A stretch of DNA of 36,261 nucleotides. Source: Phycisphaerae bacterium (GTDB lineage: Bacteria; Planctomycetota; Phycisphaerae; JAAYCJ01). Shown piece after piece: positions 1 through 8,006 of the stretch (the first letter of the stretch is position 1; each line of letters opens with the position of its first letter). The translations under genes were made by a program, and so were the position numbers. The DNA lies in contig JAAYCJ010000021.1 of the NCBI GenBank assembly GCA_012729815.1, positions 1 to 36,261 on the forward strand. The letters run 5' to 3'. The notes beneath the pieces were generated by a model that had not been told where the DNA came from, did no database searches, and saw only the letters and a program-made list of their open reading frames with translations.

Positions 1-423
1 CACGGGTTGCCCGAGGATCTGTTCGTCTGCCCGTTTCAGCCGTCCGTCCGCCTCCTGCAGACCGGCAGCGACCCGCGGGTCCTGCTGATGGGCTACACCT
101 ACCTCGGCGCCTATGACGAAACGCAACACCCCTACTTCCGCAACGACTACCACAGCCCGCGACAGATCGACCGCTCCGAAAACTGGTGGGTTCTGATGTC
201 CGACATGGCCAAAGGCTGGCCCGGTCCCGCCCAGACCAGCCACTGGATCAACGGCGAGATGGCGATCGGCCTGCTGGGCGTCGACGGCCACGTCACGCAT
301 CAGACCAACGTCTGGCGGTTCAACTCCTTCGAGCCGGTCAATCCCGCCCTGGTCCAGTTCGGTGCCCCATGGAACGGCTGGGACTTCGAATACCGGATCA
401 TCTGGGACCGCAGCCGGCACTGA
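1..423 (+). CDS. C-terminal part of a pilin-like (H-X-DG type) protein, cut by the window edge
   Basis: The frame is open from the first base and ends with TGA at 421-423, so only the last 140 or so residues are present. A Cys-Pro (VCPFQP) near the start and a late motif of His, about 13 residues, then DGHV resemble the C-terminal half of the prepilin-like proteins that are very numerous in Planctomycetota, where a CP pair and a closing DGHV-type motif are common. The N-terminal methylation helix that would prove this lies outside the window. If correct, the product is a surface or periplasmic pseudopilin-like protein. The class is inferred from two short motifs and overall shape; the ligand or partner is unknown. 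Confidence 0.5.
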   Translation, partial: HGLPEDLFVCPFQPSVRLLQTGSDPRVLLMGYTYLGAYDETQHPYFRNDYHSPRQIDRSENWWVLMSDMAKGWPGPAQTSHWINGEMAIGLLGVDGHVTHQTNVWRFNSFEPVNPALVQFGAPWNGWDFEYRIIWDRSRH

Positions 424-549
424 CGGCGGCGATGCCCTTGCACACGCACCGGGTGCACTGTACTCTGTCCCAAGACAGGCAATCGTCAGGCGGTAGGCTT
501 GAACACTGCCGCACGTTGGCCCTGTTGCGGAAGTTGAGAGGACAGACCC

Positions 550-2139
550 ATGAGCGATGCACTGGCCAGACCTACACCACAGCAGATCGCGTGGCATGAT
601 GGTGAAATCGGCATGTTCGTCCACTTTGACGTGCCGGTATACGCCAACACCCAAGGCGGAACCGGCGTGGAAGGTAATTTCGACCTCACGCAATTCAATC
701 CGTCCGAACTTGATACTGAACAATGGTGCGACGTGGCCGAGAGTATCGGCGCCGAATATATTATTCATGTTGCCAAGCATTACAGCGGCTTCTGTAACTG
801 GCAGACCGACTCGACCGACTATTCAATCCGAAACACTCCGTGGCGCGGAGGAAAGGGCGACATTGTCGCCGATCTTGCGGAGAGTTGCCGGAACAGGGGC
901 TTGGGATTGGGCATCTATCTCAGTCCCGGCGACCAGCATCATGGAGCATTGCCCGGCGGTGTATGCCCGAACCGCGACGCGCAATCACGCTATAACGACA
1001 TCTACAGGCGGCAGCTTACGGAACTGCTGACGAAATACGGCCCGATCATGGAGCTGTGGTTTGACGGCAGCATCGTCGTTCCCATAGAGGATATCGTCGA
1101 AGAGCATGCTCCCGGCGTGATATGCTTTCAGGGGCCTTGTGCGAATATTCGATGGCCTGGAAGCGAAAAAGGGATCCTCCCGTACCCGGCATGGAATGCG
1201 GTGAAAAAGCGGGACGCCGTGACGGGAAAGGTGACGGCGGTCCACGGCACGCCGGATGGTGACTGCTGGTTGCCGCTCGAGGTGGATACGCCCATACGCG
1301 ATCATTTCTGGTTCCATAACGACGGCGGCGAGCAGTATCTCAAAAGTCTCCAGCAGTTGATCGACGTGTACTACCAATCCGTCGGCTATGGCGGAGTGCT
1401 GCTTTTGAACAGCAATCCCGATAGGAGCGGACTCATACCCGCCGCCGATGCCGCCAGGGCGGCGGAGTTTGGAGCGGAGATAAGGAAACGTTTTGCCTGC
1501 CCGCTGGCGGAAGTGGCCGGAAACGGCGACGAGGTGCTTCTACCCCTTGCCCGACCGGAAATGGTCGACCATGTCGTTATCATGGAAGATATCCGTAATG
1601 GCGAGAGAATACGCCAGTACGTGATTGAGGGCCTGACGGAGGGCGGCTGGCGGGAATTGTGCACGGGCAGCGCGGTGGGACACAAGAAAATAGACTGCTT
1701 CGAACCGAAAACGGTGTCGTCCATACGGTTCAGGTGCATGGAAAAGGCCGGTCCCGTTTCCGTGAAGAAACTTGCTGCTTATTCTGTCGGGTCCGTTCCA
1801 CTCTTTGACAAAGACAGCCTGTCGCTTGTGAATCCGATCTCGGTTGCGGATCTGGAAATAGCCCCGGGCAGTAAGGAATACACCGTTGATCTTACTGCCG
1901 CGTGCCGCATCCCCCAGAGGTATGAAGTGGAGTTGTTCTCGCATAGCAGCCATGGAGGGTTTAGGGTCGTACAGGCGGAACTGCTGGTCGACGGGACAAG
2001 CAAATCCGACGCGATCGTCCCAATGAGCTCCGATAAGGTGCTCGATCTGAAAATCACGGATTGGTGTCCCACGAAAATACTGCTTCGTATGAGAATCGAA
2101 GCCGATATCCATCTTGCGGCAAGCGTGATGGTGAGATGA
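550..2139 (+). CDS. Alpha-L-fucosidase, glycoside hydrolase family 29
   Basis: 529 residues. Start ATG 550 is preceded by GAGAGG at 536-541 with 8-base spacing. The GH29 barrel is recognisable: an early GMFVHFD strand (residues 21-27), the AKHYSGFCNW segment (75-84) that matches the family K-H-H-D-G-F-type motif, and ELWFDG (168-173), whose Asp172 aligns with the known GH29 nucleophile. Residues from about 330 on look like a beta-rich accessory region. There is no signal peptide, so it should act in the cytoplasm on imported fucosides, releasing L-fucose with retention of configuration. Codon use is visibly more AT-tolerant (ATA, AGG, TAT, AAA) than in neighbouring genes, which hints at separate ancestry. 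Family confident; substrate not determined, as GH29 members vary. Confidence 0.85.
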   Translation: MSDALARPTPQQIAWHDGEIGMFVHFDVPVYANTQGGTGVEGNFDLTQFNPSELDTEQWCDVAESIGAEYIIHVAKHYSGFCNWQTDSTDYSIRNTPWRGGKGDIVADLAESCRNRGLGLGIYLSPGDQHHGALPGGVCPNRDAQSRYNDIYRRQLTELLTKYGPIMELWFDGSIVVPIEDIVEEHAPGVICFQGPCANIRWPGSEKGILPYPAWNAVKKRDAVTGKVTAVHGTPDGDCWLPLEVDTPIRDHFWFHNDGGEQYLKSLQQLIDVYYQSVGYGGVLLLNSNPDRSGLIPAADAARAAEFGAEIRKRFACPLAEVAGNGDEVLLPLARPEMVDHVVIMEDIRNGERIRQYVIEGLTEGGWRELCTGSAVGHKKIDCFEPKTVSSIRFRCMEKAGPVSVKKLAAYSVGSVPLFDKDSLSLVNPISVADLEIAPGSKEYTVDLTAACRIPQRYEVELFSHSSHGGFRVVQAELLVDGTSKSDAIVPMSSDKVLDLKITDWCPTKILLRMRIEADIHLAASVMVR

Positions 2140-2148
2140 TTTCCCCGT

Positions 2149-2166
2149 GCTTGGCGTGGGCCAAGC
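2149..2166 (+). terminator. Hairpin just after the fucosidase gene
   Basis: A perfect 7-bp stem (GCTTGGC/GCCAAGC) with a GTGG loop starts 10 bases after the fucosidase stop codon. It lacks a following T-run, so it may protect or mark the 3' end rather than act as a classical intrinsic terminator. Confidence 0.35.
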
Positions 2167-2242
2167 TCAGGTCTGACTGCCGTTTAGGCGCGGCGAAGGC
2201 GTTGTTCAATCCGGGCTTGGAGCGGCGTGTCACCCAAGGGCT

Positions 2243-2259
2243 GGACGGTATATCCGTCC
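2243..2259. terminator. Hairpin at the convergent end of the SGNH hydrolase gene
   Basis: A perfect 6-bp inverted repeat (GGACGG/CCGTCC) around TATAT lies between two convergent genes and touches the last base of the minus-strand hydrolase stop codon. It would form in either transcript. There is no strong T-run on either side. Confidence 0.35.
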
Positions 2260-3281
2260 TACGGTTCAAAGCACTTGATGAGTTCCTCGGCGAAGAGTCG
2301 ATGGCCGCGGTCGTCCGGATGGTTCCAGTTGTTCGCCAGCAGCGTGATGTACGGCAACCCCTCGCGCCACAGGTGGGCCCATCGGGCGGAGGCGTCGGCG
2401 AGGGCGAGGTCGTGCTTCTCAGCGAATCGCTTGAGGTTGGCCACATACGGCCGGTTGTCGTGGTCGCGCGGCATGCCATGGACGAAGTGCGGCGTGATCA
2501 GGACGATCTCGGCGTCGATCGCCCGGAAGCGTTTGAGAATCTCCTCGTACGTCGGATCGAAATCCTTCGGATCACCCAAACCGTAGAAGTCGTTGACGAA
2601 CTCGATGGTGACCACGTCGGGCTTGGCGGCCACAATCCGGTCGAACTGCCCCTTGAACTGGTCGTCGCCGGGGTACAGCCACTGGCGCGAGTTGGAGCCA
2701 CCGATGGCGATGACGTTAACGGCGATCGGAGCGTCAGGGAACTTCTCCTTGAGCATCTTCTCGAGGACTTCCGGATACCGGTTGCCGGGTGTGGCGTCGC
2801 CTCCGCAGGTAACGCTGTCGCCCCAACACACGATGGTCAGCGGCTGGCCGGCTCTGATCTTGGCCGTCGCCTTGGGCAGTCGGCCCGGCGTGCTGGCGGT
2901 CTGGGCCTCCGCAGCGGTCTCAGCGAGCGGAAGGACCTGCACGTTGCTCTTGCCGTCGCTGTGGAAGTCGACGACGATGTTGGCCAGGCGGGTCTGCCCC
3001 TCAGCCAGGGCCGGCGGCTTGGCCACGACCAGCTCGCTCTTGCCTTCGACGATGAGTTCCTCACCGTCGGCGGTGCGAACGAGGGAGTCGATGCGGCGAA
3101 GGGAATAGCGGTAGTCGATCAGGACCTCATCCTCCGGCGTGATCGACGATTTGGGGCCGATGCCAAATGCCGCCCACGCCGGATCACACACGTAGTCCTC
3201 ATTCACCTTCAGCACCTTCTCGCCGTGGCGAACTGGCCGGATCGACCGCTCCAACCACGACGATCCCGCTTCCGGGTCCAA
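2259..3281 (-). CDS. SGNH/GDSL-type hydrolase, catalytic part (downstream of an apparent frameshift)
   Basis: This reading frame carries the catalytic domain of an SGNH hydrolase. It has a beta-rich N-terminal segment, then CWGDSVTCGG with the GDS nucleophile serine, a GGSNS block, an ND pair in FVNDFYG, and a late DRGH matching the Asp-x-x-His block. Such enzymes are usually esterases or deacetylases acting on decorated glycans. The frame has no convincing start: its first residues (TTG at 3281) continue the sense of the N-terminal piece at 3199-3510, which is one base out of phase. The two pieces together would make a normal secreted protein of about 415 residues. Either the gene is broken or the assembly has an indel near 3228-3240. 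Substrate unknown; placement beside a fucosidase and a sugar regulator suggests polysaccharide use. Confidence 0.75.
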   Translation of the reverse strand: MDPEAGSSWLERSIRPVRHGEKVLKVNEDYVCDPAWAAFGIGPKSSITPEDEVLIDYRYSLRRIDSLVRTADGEELIVEGKSELVVAKPPALAEGQTRLANIVVDFHSDGKSNVQVLPLAETAAEAQTASTPGRLPKATAKIRAGQPLTIVCWGDSVTCGGDATPGNRYPEVLEKMLKEKFPDAPIAVNVIAIGGSNSRQWLYPGDDQFKGQFDRIVAAKPDVVTIEFVNDFYGLGDPKDFDPTYEEILKRFRAIDAEIVLITPHFVHGMPRDHDNRPYVANLKRFAEKHDLALADASARWAHLWREGLPYITLLANNWNHPDDRGHRLFAEELIKCFEP

Positions 3282-3510
3282 AGCAGTGGACCTGCATCAG
3301 CTTGGTCTTGGAGGCCCACGTGTTGGGCTGCTCAGCGGAGAGCTTGTGCTTTTCGCCGGTAACAGTGACAATCTCGGCGGGACGGACCGCAAACTCCCGC
3401 GTCTCCAGGTCGGCGGGCATTTTTGCGTCGGCGGCCAGTGCGCTGGGAACCGCCGCGATCAGACAGAAGGCAACGATCAAGACGTACATCAGAATTTCCG
3501 GCTGGTTCAT
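3199..3510 (-). CDS. N-terminal piece of the frameshifted SGNH hydrolase, with signal peptide
   Basis: The first 27 or so residues form a signal peptide: a short N-region, a hydrophobic core with VLIVAFCLIAAV, and a cleavage-like ALA site. The rest reads as the N-terminal beta domain often placed ahead of planctomycete SGNH hydrolases and runs sensibly to VGAVDP, after which the frame turns into an Arg/Glu-rich tail and stops. The good protein sense continues in the +1 frame as VRHGEKVL and so on (feature 2259-3281). I read the two as one gene, 2259-3510, exported from the cytoplasm. This fragment alone would not be catalytic. Confidence 0.65.
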   Translation of the reverse strand: MNQPEILMYVLIVAFCLIAAVPSALAADAKMPADLETREFAVRPAEIVTVTGEKHKLSAEQPNTWASKTKLMQVHCFGPGSGIVVVGAVDPASSPRREGAEGE

Positions 3511-3902
3511 GCTCTTCCTTTACGTCCAGGACACTGCAACTTCACGCGACAAGCCTACTCAACCCACCGCAATAGCGAAAGGAATTTCAACCGGCCGTTT
3601 GGACAGCAAAGTCGGGCCACGCTGCTATTGAATGAGCAGCGGGAATGAGCCTTGCACCACACCCTGGCGGTTCACTCCCAGGACTATCCCCTTCAGCTAC
3701 GACCGGCATGCATCTGTCATTGTGTCATCTCTATTAAACCGAATCACAGCAGCCCGAACTTGGCCCTTGCGGCCCATCCCATCCGCACTTCCAAAGTCAT
3801 AGCACAGTTCAGGCGGTTTTTCGCTTGACGGCCGTTCGCCGACCCGGCACACTATTCTTAGTGACAGCGTGACAGGTCTAACCAAGGGACCGACGGACGC
3901 CG
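3511..3902. promoter_or_regulatory. Divergent control region with paired TGACA-type direct repeats
   Basis: This 392-bp gap between the hydrolase and the GntR/LacI regulator gene holds no convincing gene. Two 15-base sites, 3714-3728 (ctgtcattgtgtcat) and 3861-3875 (gtgacagcgtgacag), each contain two direct TGACA/TGTCA half-sites. They are inverted copies of one another, with 11 of 15 positions agreeing after reverse complement. The second sits just after a weak promoter-like stretch (TTGACG 3825-3830; TATTCT 3853-3858, spacing too long at 22) and 27 bases before the regulator start. They are candidates for the operator of the adjacent regulator. This is inferred from repetition and position only. 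Confidence 0.4.
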
Positions 3903-5096
3903 ATGGGAAAACGACAGGAGAGCAAACGCCTGGACGAAAGGGAAGCGGTGATCGACCCGGCGGTGCGGGACCCGATGCACACCCAGGTTCGGACCCACAT
4001 TCTGCACCTGATCGGTCAGCGGGGGCTCAGGGCGGGCCAGAAGCTGCCGTCGATCCGCCGGCTCAGCGATTTGACCGGGGTGGGCCGGGGAACGATTGCC
4101 CGGGCGGTGGCCCAGATGACCGATGAGGGCATCTTCGTGAGCCAGCCGTGCAAGGGCGTGTACCTCGCCGACGCCGACCCGGCCGGGCGGCCGGCCCCGC
4201 TGCGGACCATCTACTGCCTCTCCGGCGCGCGGGAGGGCCTGAACACCGCCTCCGAATACGTCGGGCACAGCCCGTTCTGGGCGCAGGTGCTCCGCAGCGT
4301 TCGGCGGTCAGTGCTCGGTTGCGACCCGGCGATCCGGCTTCGCATCGCCTTTCTCGGCGCCTTTCTGAAAGAGGACGACGCGACCCCGCGCCGGCGGAAC
4401 TGGCGCGAGATTGGGCTCCTGATCCTGGGTGATCCGGCGCCCGGAGAGCTCTCGCGGATCGTCGGGCTCGGGGCCTCGGCAGTGCAGATCCACGGGATCA
4501 GCCGCTCGCCCAACGTGCCCTCGGTCCGGATCGACAGCGCAGCGGGCATCGAGGCGCTGGTCGATCACCTCGCCTCGCTGGGACATCGGCGGATCTGCTA
4601 CTGCGGGCTGGGCAACCGCCACAGAAGAAGCGGACCGGACGACTCCGGCCGGCCGATGACCCAGGAGTACGAGAAGTACAAAGGATTCGCTCGGGCAATG
4701 ACCCGGCGCGGACTGCCGTTCGACCCGGAAACATCATGCTGCGAGTGCTTCCTGGGGCTGGAGGAAGGCTACCAGGCCGCACAGACCGTCTTGAAATGCT
4801 CTGACCGCCCTACCGCGATCATCGCCATCAACGACGAGACGGCGATCGGGGCGATGCGGGCGGTCGCGGACGCCGGCCTTCGCATCCCGCGGGATATCTC
4901 GGTGGCTGCGTTTGACAACATCGACGCGTCCCGATACGCCATCCCGTCGCTGACCACGGTGGACAGCCGGATGGATGAGCTGGGACAACTGGCCGTCGCG
5001 TCCCTTCTGGCCCTGCACGACCAGGGGACGTATCAGGATCGAGTGCTCAAGCCGGATGTGATCGTCCGCGAGTCGACAGCGGCGATACGAGAATAA
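3903..5096 (+). CDS. GntR-type DNA-binding domain fused to LacI-type sugar sensor (AraR-like regulator)
   Basis: 397 residues. Residues 23-90 form a GntR winged helix (LPSIRRLSDLTGVGRGTIARAV, then a wing ending in KGVYLAD). From about residue 100 the protein resembles the periplasmic-binding-protein fold used by LacI/GalR regulators, including the signature late segment with AFDNIDASRYAIPSLTTVD and AVASLL. This AraR-like architecture usually represses sugar operons and is released by a sugar or sugar phosphate. It is the first gene of an apparent operon with the dehydrogenase and isomerase-like genes downstream (21-base gap, then a 4-base overlap), so it probably controls them and itself. The inducer cannot be read from sequence. 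The start was chosen because the winged helix follows at normal distance; the ribosome-binding site is weak. Confidence 0.85.
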   Translation: MGKRQESKRLDEREAVIDPAVRDPMHTQVRTHILHLIGQRGLRAGQKLPSIRRLSDLTGVGRGTIARAVAQMTDEGIFVSQPCKGVYLADADPAGRPAPLRTIYCLSGAREGLNTASEYVGHSPFWAQVLRSVRRSVLGCDPAIRLRIAFLGAFLKEDDATPRRRNWREIGLLILGDPAPGELSRIVGLGASAVQIHGISRSPNVPSVRIDSAAGIEALVDHLASLGHRRICYCGLGNRHRRSGPDDSGRPMTQEYEKYKGFARAMTRRGLPFDPETSCCECFLGLEEGYQAAQTVLKCSDRPTAIIAINDETAIGAMRAVADAGLRIPRDISVAAFDNIDASRYAIPSLTTVDSRMDELGQLAVASLLALHDQGTYQDRVLKPDVIVRESTAAIRE

Positions 5097-5117
5097 CAGG
5101 AGACGTCAATAGCGACG

Positions 5118-6077
5118 ATGCGGTACGTGGAGGTAACAGCCCCGCACCAGGTGCGAATCGACGAAGCGCCGATCCCGGAGCCGGGCGAGGGCGAACTGCT
5201 GGTGCGGGTGCGGGCCTGCGGAGTGGACTGGCCGACGTTCCGGCACGTGATCGAAGGCGAAGGGACCAGCTACCCCGCCAACGGCTTTAACAACCTGGGC
5301 CTGGCCCACGAGGGATCGGGCGAGGTGGTCGCCGTCGGCCACGGCGTGGCGCGCTTCCGGCCCGGCGACCGCGTCTCATACCTGGGTCCGGGTTTCCAGG
5401 AGTACGCCGCGGTCCGTCAGGAATACTGCGGCAAGTTGCCCGAAGGCGTAGCGTACCTCGACCTGCTGGGCGAACCGATGGCCGTGATGCACCACTCAGC
5501 CGGCAAGGTCCGGCTTGAGCCGAACGCGACCCTGGTGGTCTTCGGAGCCGGTTACATGGGGTTGGGACTGATCCACCTCCTGGCCCGCCGTGGATACGGG
5601 CGGATCATCGCAATCGACACCAACGATCTGCGGCTCGACCTGGCCAGACGGATGGGAGCGAGGTGGACGATCGACGCGGCGAAAGAGGATGCACCAGCCG
5701 CCATCGTCAAGCTCACGAACGCGACCGGAGCCGATCTGGCCATCGAGGCGACGGGCGCAGCCGATGTGCTGGAACGAATCCACGAGGCGGTCCGACCGGG
5801 CGGAACCGTGCTGGTGCACGGATGGTTCGGCGGACCCAGACAGGTCGTTCTGGAAAGGTGGCACGTGCAAGACCTGACCTTCATCTTTTCGCACCCGGCA
5901 CCACACGAGATCTACGGCCGGCTCATCGAGGAAGTCGGCGCCGAGGTGGCGGCAAGGAAGATCGACCTGACGCCGCTGATCACGCACCGCCTCAGCCTGG
6001 ACGACGTACCACGTCTGGAGGAAAGCGTGCGAAGCTCAGCGGACTACGTCAAGGGCGTGGTGGAGGTAAAGGCATGA
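5118..6077 (+). CDS. Zinc-type medium-chain alcohol/polyol dehydrogenase
   Basis: 319 residues of the medium-chain dehydrogenase/reductase family. The N-terminal GroES-like domain has the catalytic-zinc candidates Cys34 (ACGVD), His64-Glu65 (LAHEGSGEV) and Glu119 (GEPMAV). The cofactor domain has a Rossmann motif GAGYMG (143-148) followed by an acidic IAIDTND strand end, which favours NAD(H). The four-cysteine structural zinc lobe is absent, so the protein is shorter than classical alcohol or sorbitol dehydrogenases (about 350). The expected reaction is oxidation of a sugar, polyol or similar alcohol. Downstream coupling by ATGA overlap to the TIM-barrel gene, and a sugar-type regulator upstream, suggest a two-step sugar or polyol route. 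Exact substrate unknown. Confidence 0.8.
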   Translation: MRYVEVTAPHQVRIDEAPIPEPGEGELLVRVRACGVDWPTFRHVIEGEGTSYPANGFNNLGLAHEGSGEVVAVGHGVARFRPGDRVSYLGPGFQEYAAVRQEYCGKLPEGVAYLDLLGEPMAVMHHSAGKVRLEPNATLVVFGAGYMGLGLIHLLARRGYGRIIAIDTNDLRLDLARRMGARWTIDAAKEDAPAAIVKLTNATGADLAIEATGAADVLERIHEAVRPGGTVLVHGWFGGPRQVVLERWHVQDLTFIFSHPAPHEIYGRLIEEVGAEVAARKIDLTPLITHRLSLDDVPRLEESVRSSADYVKGVVEVKA

Positions 6078-6952
6078 AACTGACCGCGGCGACGTTCGCG
6101 TTCAATCGGGCGTTCGAAGCGAAGCAGATGGACATCGGCGGCTACATCGAAGCCTGCGCTAAGATCGGCTTTGACGGCATCGAACTCAACGACGGCTACC
6201 TGCTCAAGGACCCGATATCACCAGCCGAAATCAAGCGCCGGGCCACCACCCTCGGTCTGGACATCGCCGCCGTCGCCATCGAATCGGTGTTCGTGCGGAA
6301 CAGCGACGAGGAGATCGCCCGCGAAAAACAGAACATCCTCGACTGGCTGGAGAAGGCCTACTTCCTGGGTTCGCCGATCCTGCGGGTCAACACCGGCCAG
6401 ATGGTCAATACGCTCGAGACCCTCACGAACCGAACCGTAACGTGGGAACAGGTCCGCCGGTGGGTCGTCGAAACCTACCGCAACGTGGTCCGCCGCGCCG
6501 AGCGGCTGGGCATTGTCATCGCAATGGAGAATCACTATGGCGCCACGCGAACCGCCGACGACACGCTGGAGGTCGTACGGGCGGTCGACTCGCCGTGGTT
6601 CAAGGTCAATATCGACACCGGCAACTTCTACGAGGACATCCGCTACGGCGATGACTTCGTGCAGCATCCTGAAATCCTGGACCGAGCCCGGCCATTCGAA
6701 GACATCTATGCGGGCATCGACAAGCTGTGCCCGGAGATGGTCTACTGCCACGCCAAAATCTATCGCCTCGACGAGGCGGAACAGGACGACCGCCTGCTCG
6801 ACTACAGCCGAATCGTCGAAACCTTCCACCGCCACGGCTACCGCGGATACGTGTCAATCGAGAATTTTTCCCAAGAAGACCCGCTCCAAATCGTACCGCG
6901 GGCAACGGCCATGTTGAAACGCAAGCTTCGGGCGCTTTCCGGCACACCCTGA
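6074..6952 (+). CDS. Sugar phosphate isomerase/epimerase-like TIM barrel
   Basis: 292 residues. Start ATG 6074 overlaps the preceding stop as ATGA and has a GGAGG at 6062-6066. The xylose-isomerase-like barrel is indicated by an opening FDGIELND strand and four likely metal ligands at strand ends: Glu in AMENH, Asp in NIDTGNF, His in YCHAK and Glu in SIENF. Enzymes of this fold interconvert keto and aldo sugars, epimerise ketoses, or act on inosose-type compounds; the specific member is not recognisable. It is translated with the dehydrogenase before it and would logically act on the same substrate chain. Cytoplasmic, no signal peptide. Confidence 0.82.
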   Translation: MKLTAATFAFNRAFEAKQMDIGGYIEACAKIGFDGIELNDGYLLKDPISPAEIKRRATTLGLDIAAVAIESVFVRNSDEEIAREKQNILDWLEKAYFLGSPILRVNTGQMVNTLETLTNRTVTWEQVRRWVVETYRNVVRRAERLGIVIAMENHYGATRTADDTLEVVRAVDSPWFKVNIDTGNFYEDIRYGDDFVQHPEILDRARPFEDIYAGIDKLCPEMVYCHAKIYRLDEAEQDDRLLDYSRIVETFHRHGYRGYVSIENFSQEDPLQIVPRATAMLKRKLRALSGTP

Positions 6953-7036
6953 TCCCTGCCGACAGCAAACCCGACCACCGCCAAGCGACCACAGACCGGC
7001 AGAATCAAAGCCCCTGTCGCTCATCCCCTTTTTCCG

Positions 7037-7075
7037 TTGATTTTTCCGTAAGAACCTCTATATTGGGTTATATAA
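7037..7075 (+). promoter_or_regulatory. Promoter and candidate operator of the FCD-type GntR regulator gene
   Basis: TTGATT (7037-7042) and TATATT (7059-7064) are spaced by 16 bases, a good sigma-70-like pair. A perfect 8-base palindrome TTATATAA (7068-7075), set between GGG and GACCC, covers the predicted transcription start about 50 bases before the regulator gene. Position suggests autorepression. Confidence 0.5.
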
Positions 7076-7120
7076 GACCCTTCATGGCACGAGAATCTCT
7101 GTTCCGGGATCTGAGGAACG

Positions 7121-7978
7121 ATGGCCGACAACCTGAAAACCAAAGCGTATAACCATATCCGTCATGGGCTGTTGATGGGCCAGTGGGCGGAGGGCGCCTT
7201 CTTTTCCACCGGCAAGGTCGCCAAACTGATTGGAATGAGCTATACGCCGGTGCGAGAGGCCATCATTCAACTGGAGAGCGAGGGACTGGTCGAAACCGTG
7301 ACGAATCGGGGGATTCGCCAGCGCCGGCTTTCTCGCGACGAACTCCAGGAAAAATTCGAGTTGCGTATCCTGCTGGAGAGCGGAGCGGCCAAGCTGGCGG
7401 CTCAAAAGGTCACGCCGCAGGAACTGGCGGAACTCCGAACAAATCTGCTCGACCATTTGAATTCCCTGCGGCAGTACCGTCGAAAGATCGGATATCCCCA
7501 GGACAACCCGGCTCCGATCCCGCCGGCGTCCATTACCACCGATCCGGATCTGAGGAACATCTATCAACTCAATATCTACTTCCATCTGACGATCATTCGG
7601 GCCGCCCGAAACCAGCAGTTGGCCAAACTGGTGGGCGATCTCCATATCCTGACCCAGGTGCTTCGCACGCACGTCGTGCTTCCCGGCCAGAACTACATCA
7701 AACAGATCGCCCGCGACTATGGATTTCACCGCCGAATCTTCCGGGCCCTGGAACGACACGACGCCGATCAGGCCTATTTCTGGATCGAACGGCACGTCAC
7801 CAACGCCATGAAGCATCACATGGCGGTCTTTGACTACCTGCAGCAGCTCCAGACCTCGGTGATCACCCAGGCCTTCGAGGTGCCGGACGTGCTGATTCAC
7901 CCGATGCGGCAGACCGAACAGAACATTGCGGCCACTCCGCCAGATGAGGAGAATCCCGGCGGAACGTCCGCCGAATAA
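7121..7978 (+). CDS. GntR-family transcriptional regulator, FCD (FadR-like) subfamily
   Basis: 285 residues. Residues 5-70 are a GntR winged helix (KVAKLIGMSYTPVREAIIQLESEGLV is the family's recognition-helix region, given here only as the 31-56 stretch). Residues about 85-245 are an all-helical FCD ligand domain with the usual acidic and histidine positions (FHLTIIRAARNQQL and FHRRIFRAL segments) that bind a metal and small carboxylates or sugar acids in characterised relatives. A linker of about 30 residues (rich in Pro and Asp) interrupts the helices, longer than usual. Start ATG 7121 follows GAGG closely. It lies after the sugar operon but has its own promoter; possible targets are the preceding operon or the PEP-CTERM gene 28 bases downstream. 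Confidence 0.85.
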   Translation: MADNLKTKAYNHIRHGLLMGQWAEGAFFSTGKVAKLIGMSYTPVREAIIQLESEGLVETVTNRGIRQRRLSRDELQEKFELRILLESGAAKLAAQKVTPQELAELRTNLLDHLNSLRQYRRKIGYPQDNPAPIPPASITTDPDLRNIYQLNIYFHLTIIRAARNQQLAKLVGDLHILTQVLRTHVVLPGQNYIKQIARDYGFHRRIFRALERHDADQAYFWIERHVTNAMKHHMAVFDYLQQLQTSVITQAFEVPDVLIHPMRQTEQNIAATPPDEENPGGTSAE

Positions 7979-8006
7979 AACACCTTTCTTGGTGAGGGAG
8001 AGTCCG

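Noticed and set aside
2061-3362. A 433-codon plus-strand open frame opposite the SGNH hydrolase
   Set aside because: It lies antisense to a gene with clear catalytic motifs, is rich in Arg, Gly and Val from GC-rich third positions, and has no domain sense.
5663-6073. N-terminal extension of the TIM-barrel protein inside the dehydrogenase gene
   Set aside because: The extension is out of frame with the dehydrogenase, Arg-rich and senseless; the ATG at 6074 has a ribosome-binding site and begins the barrel.
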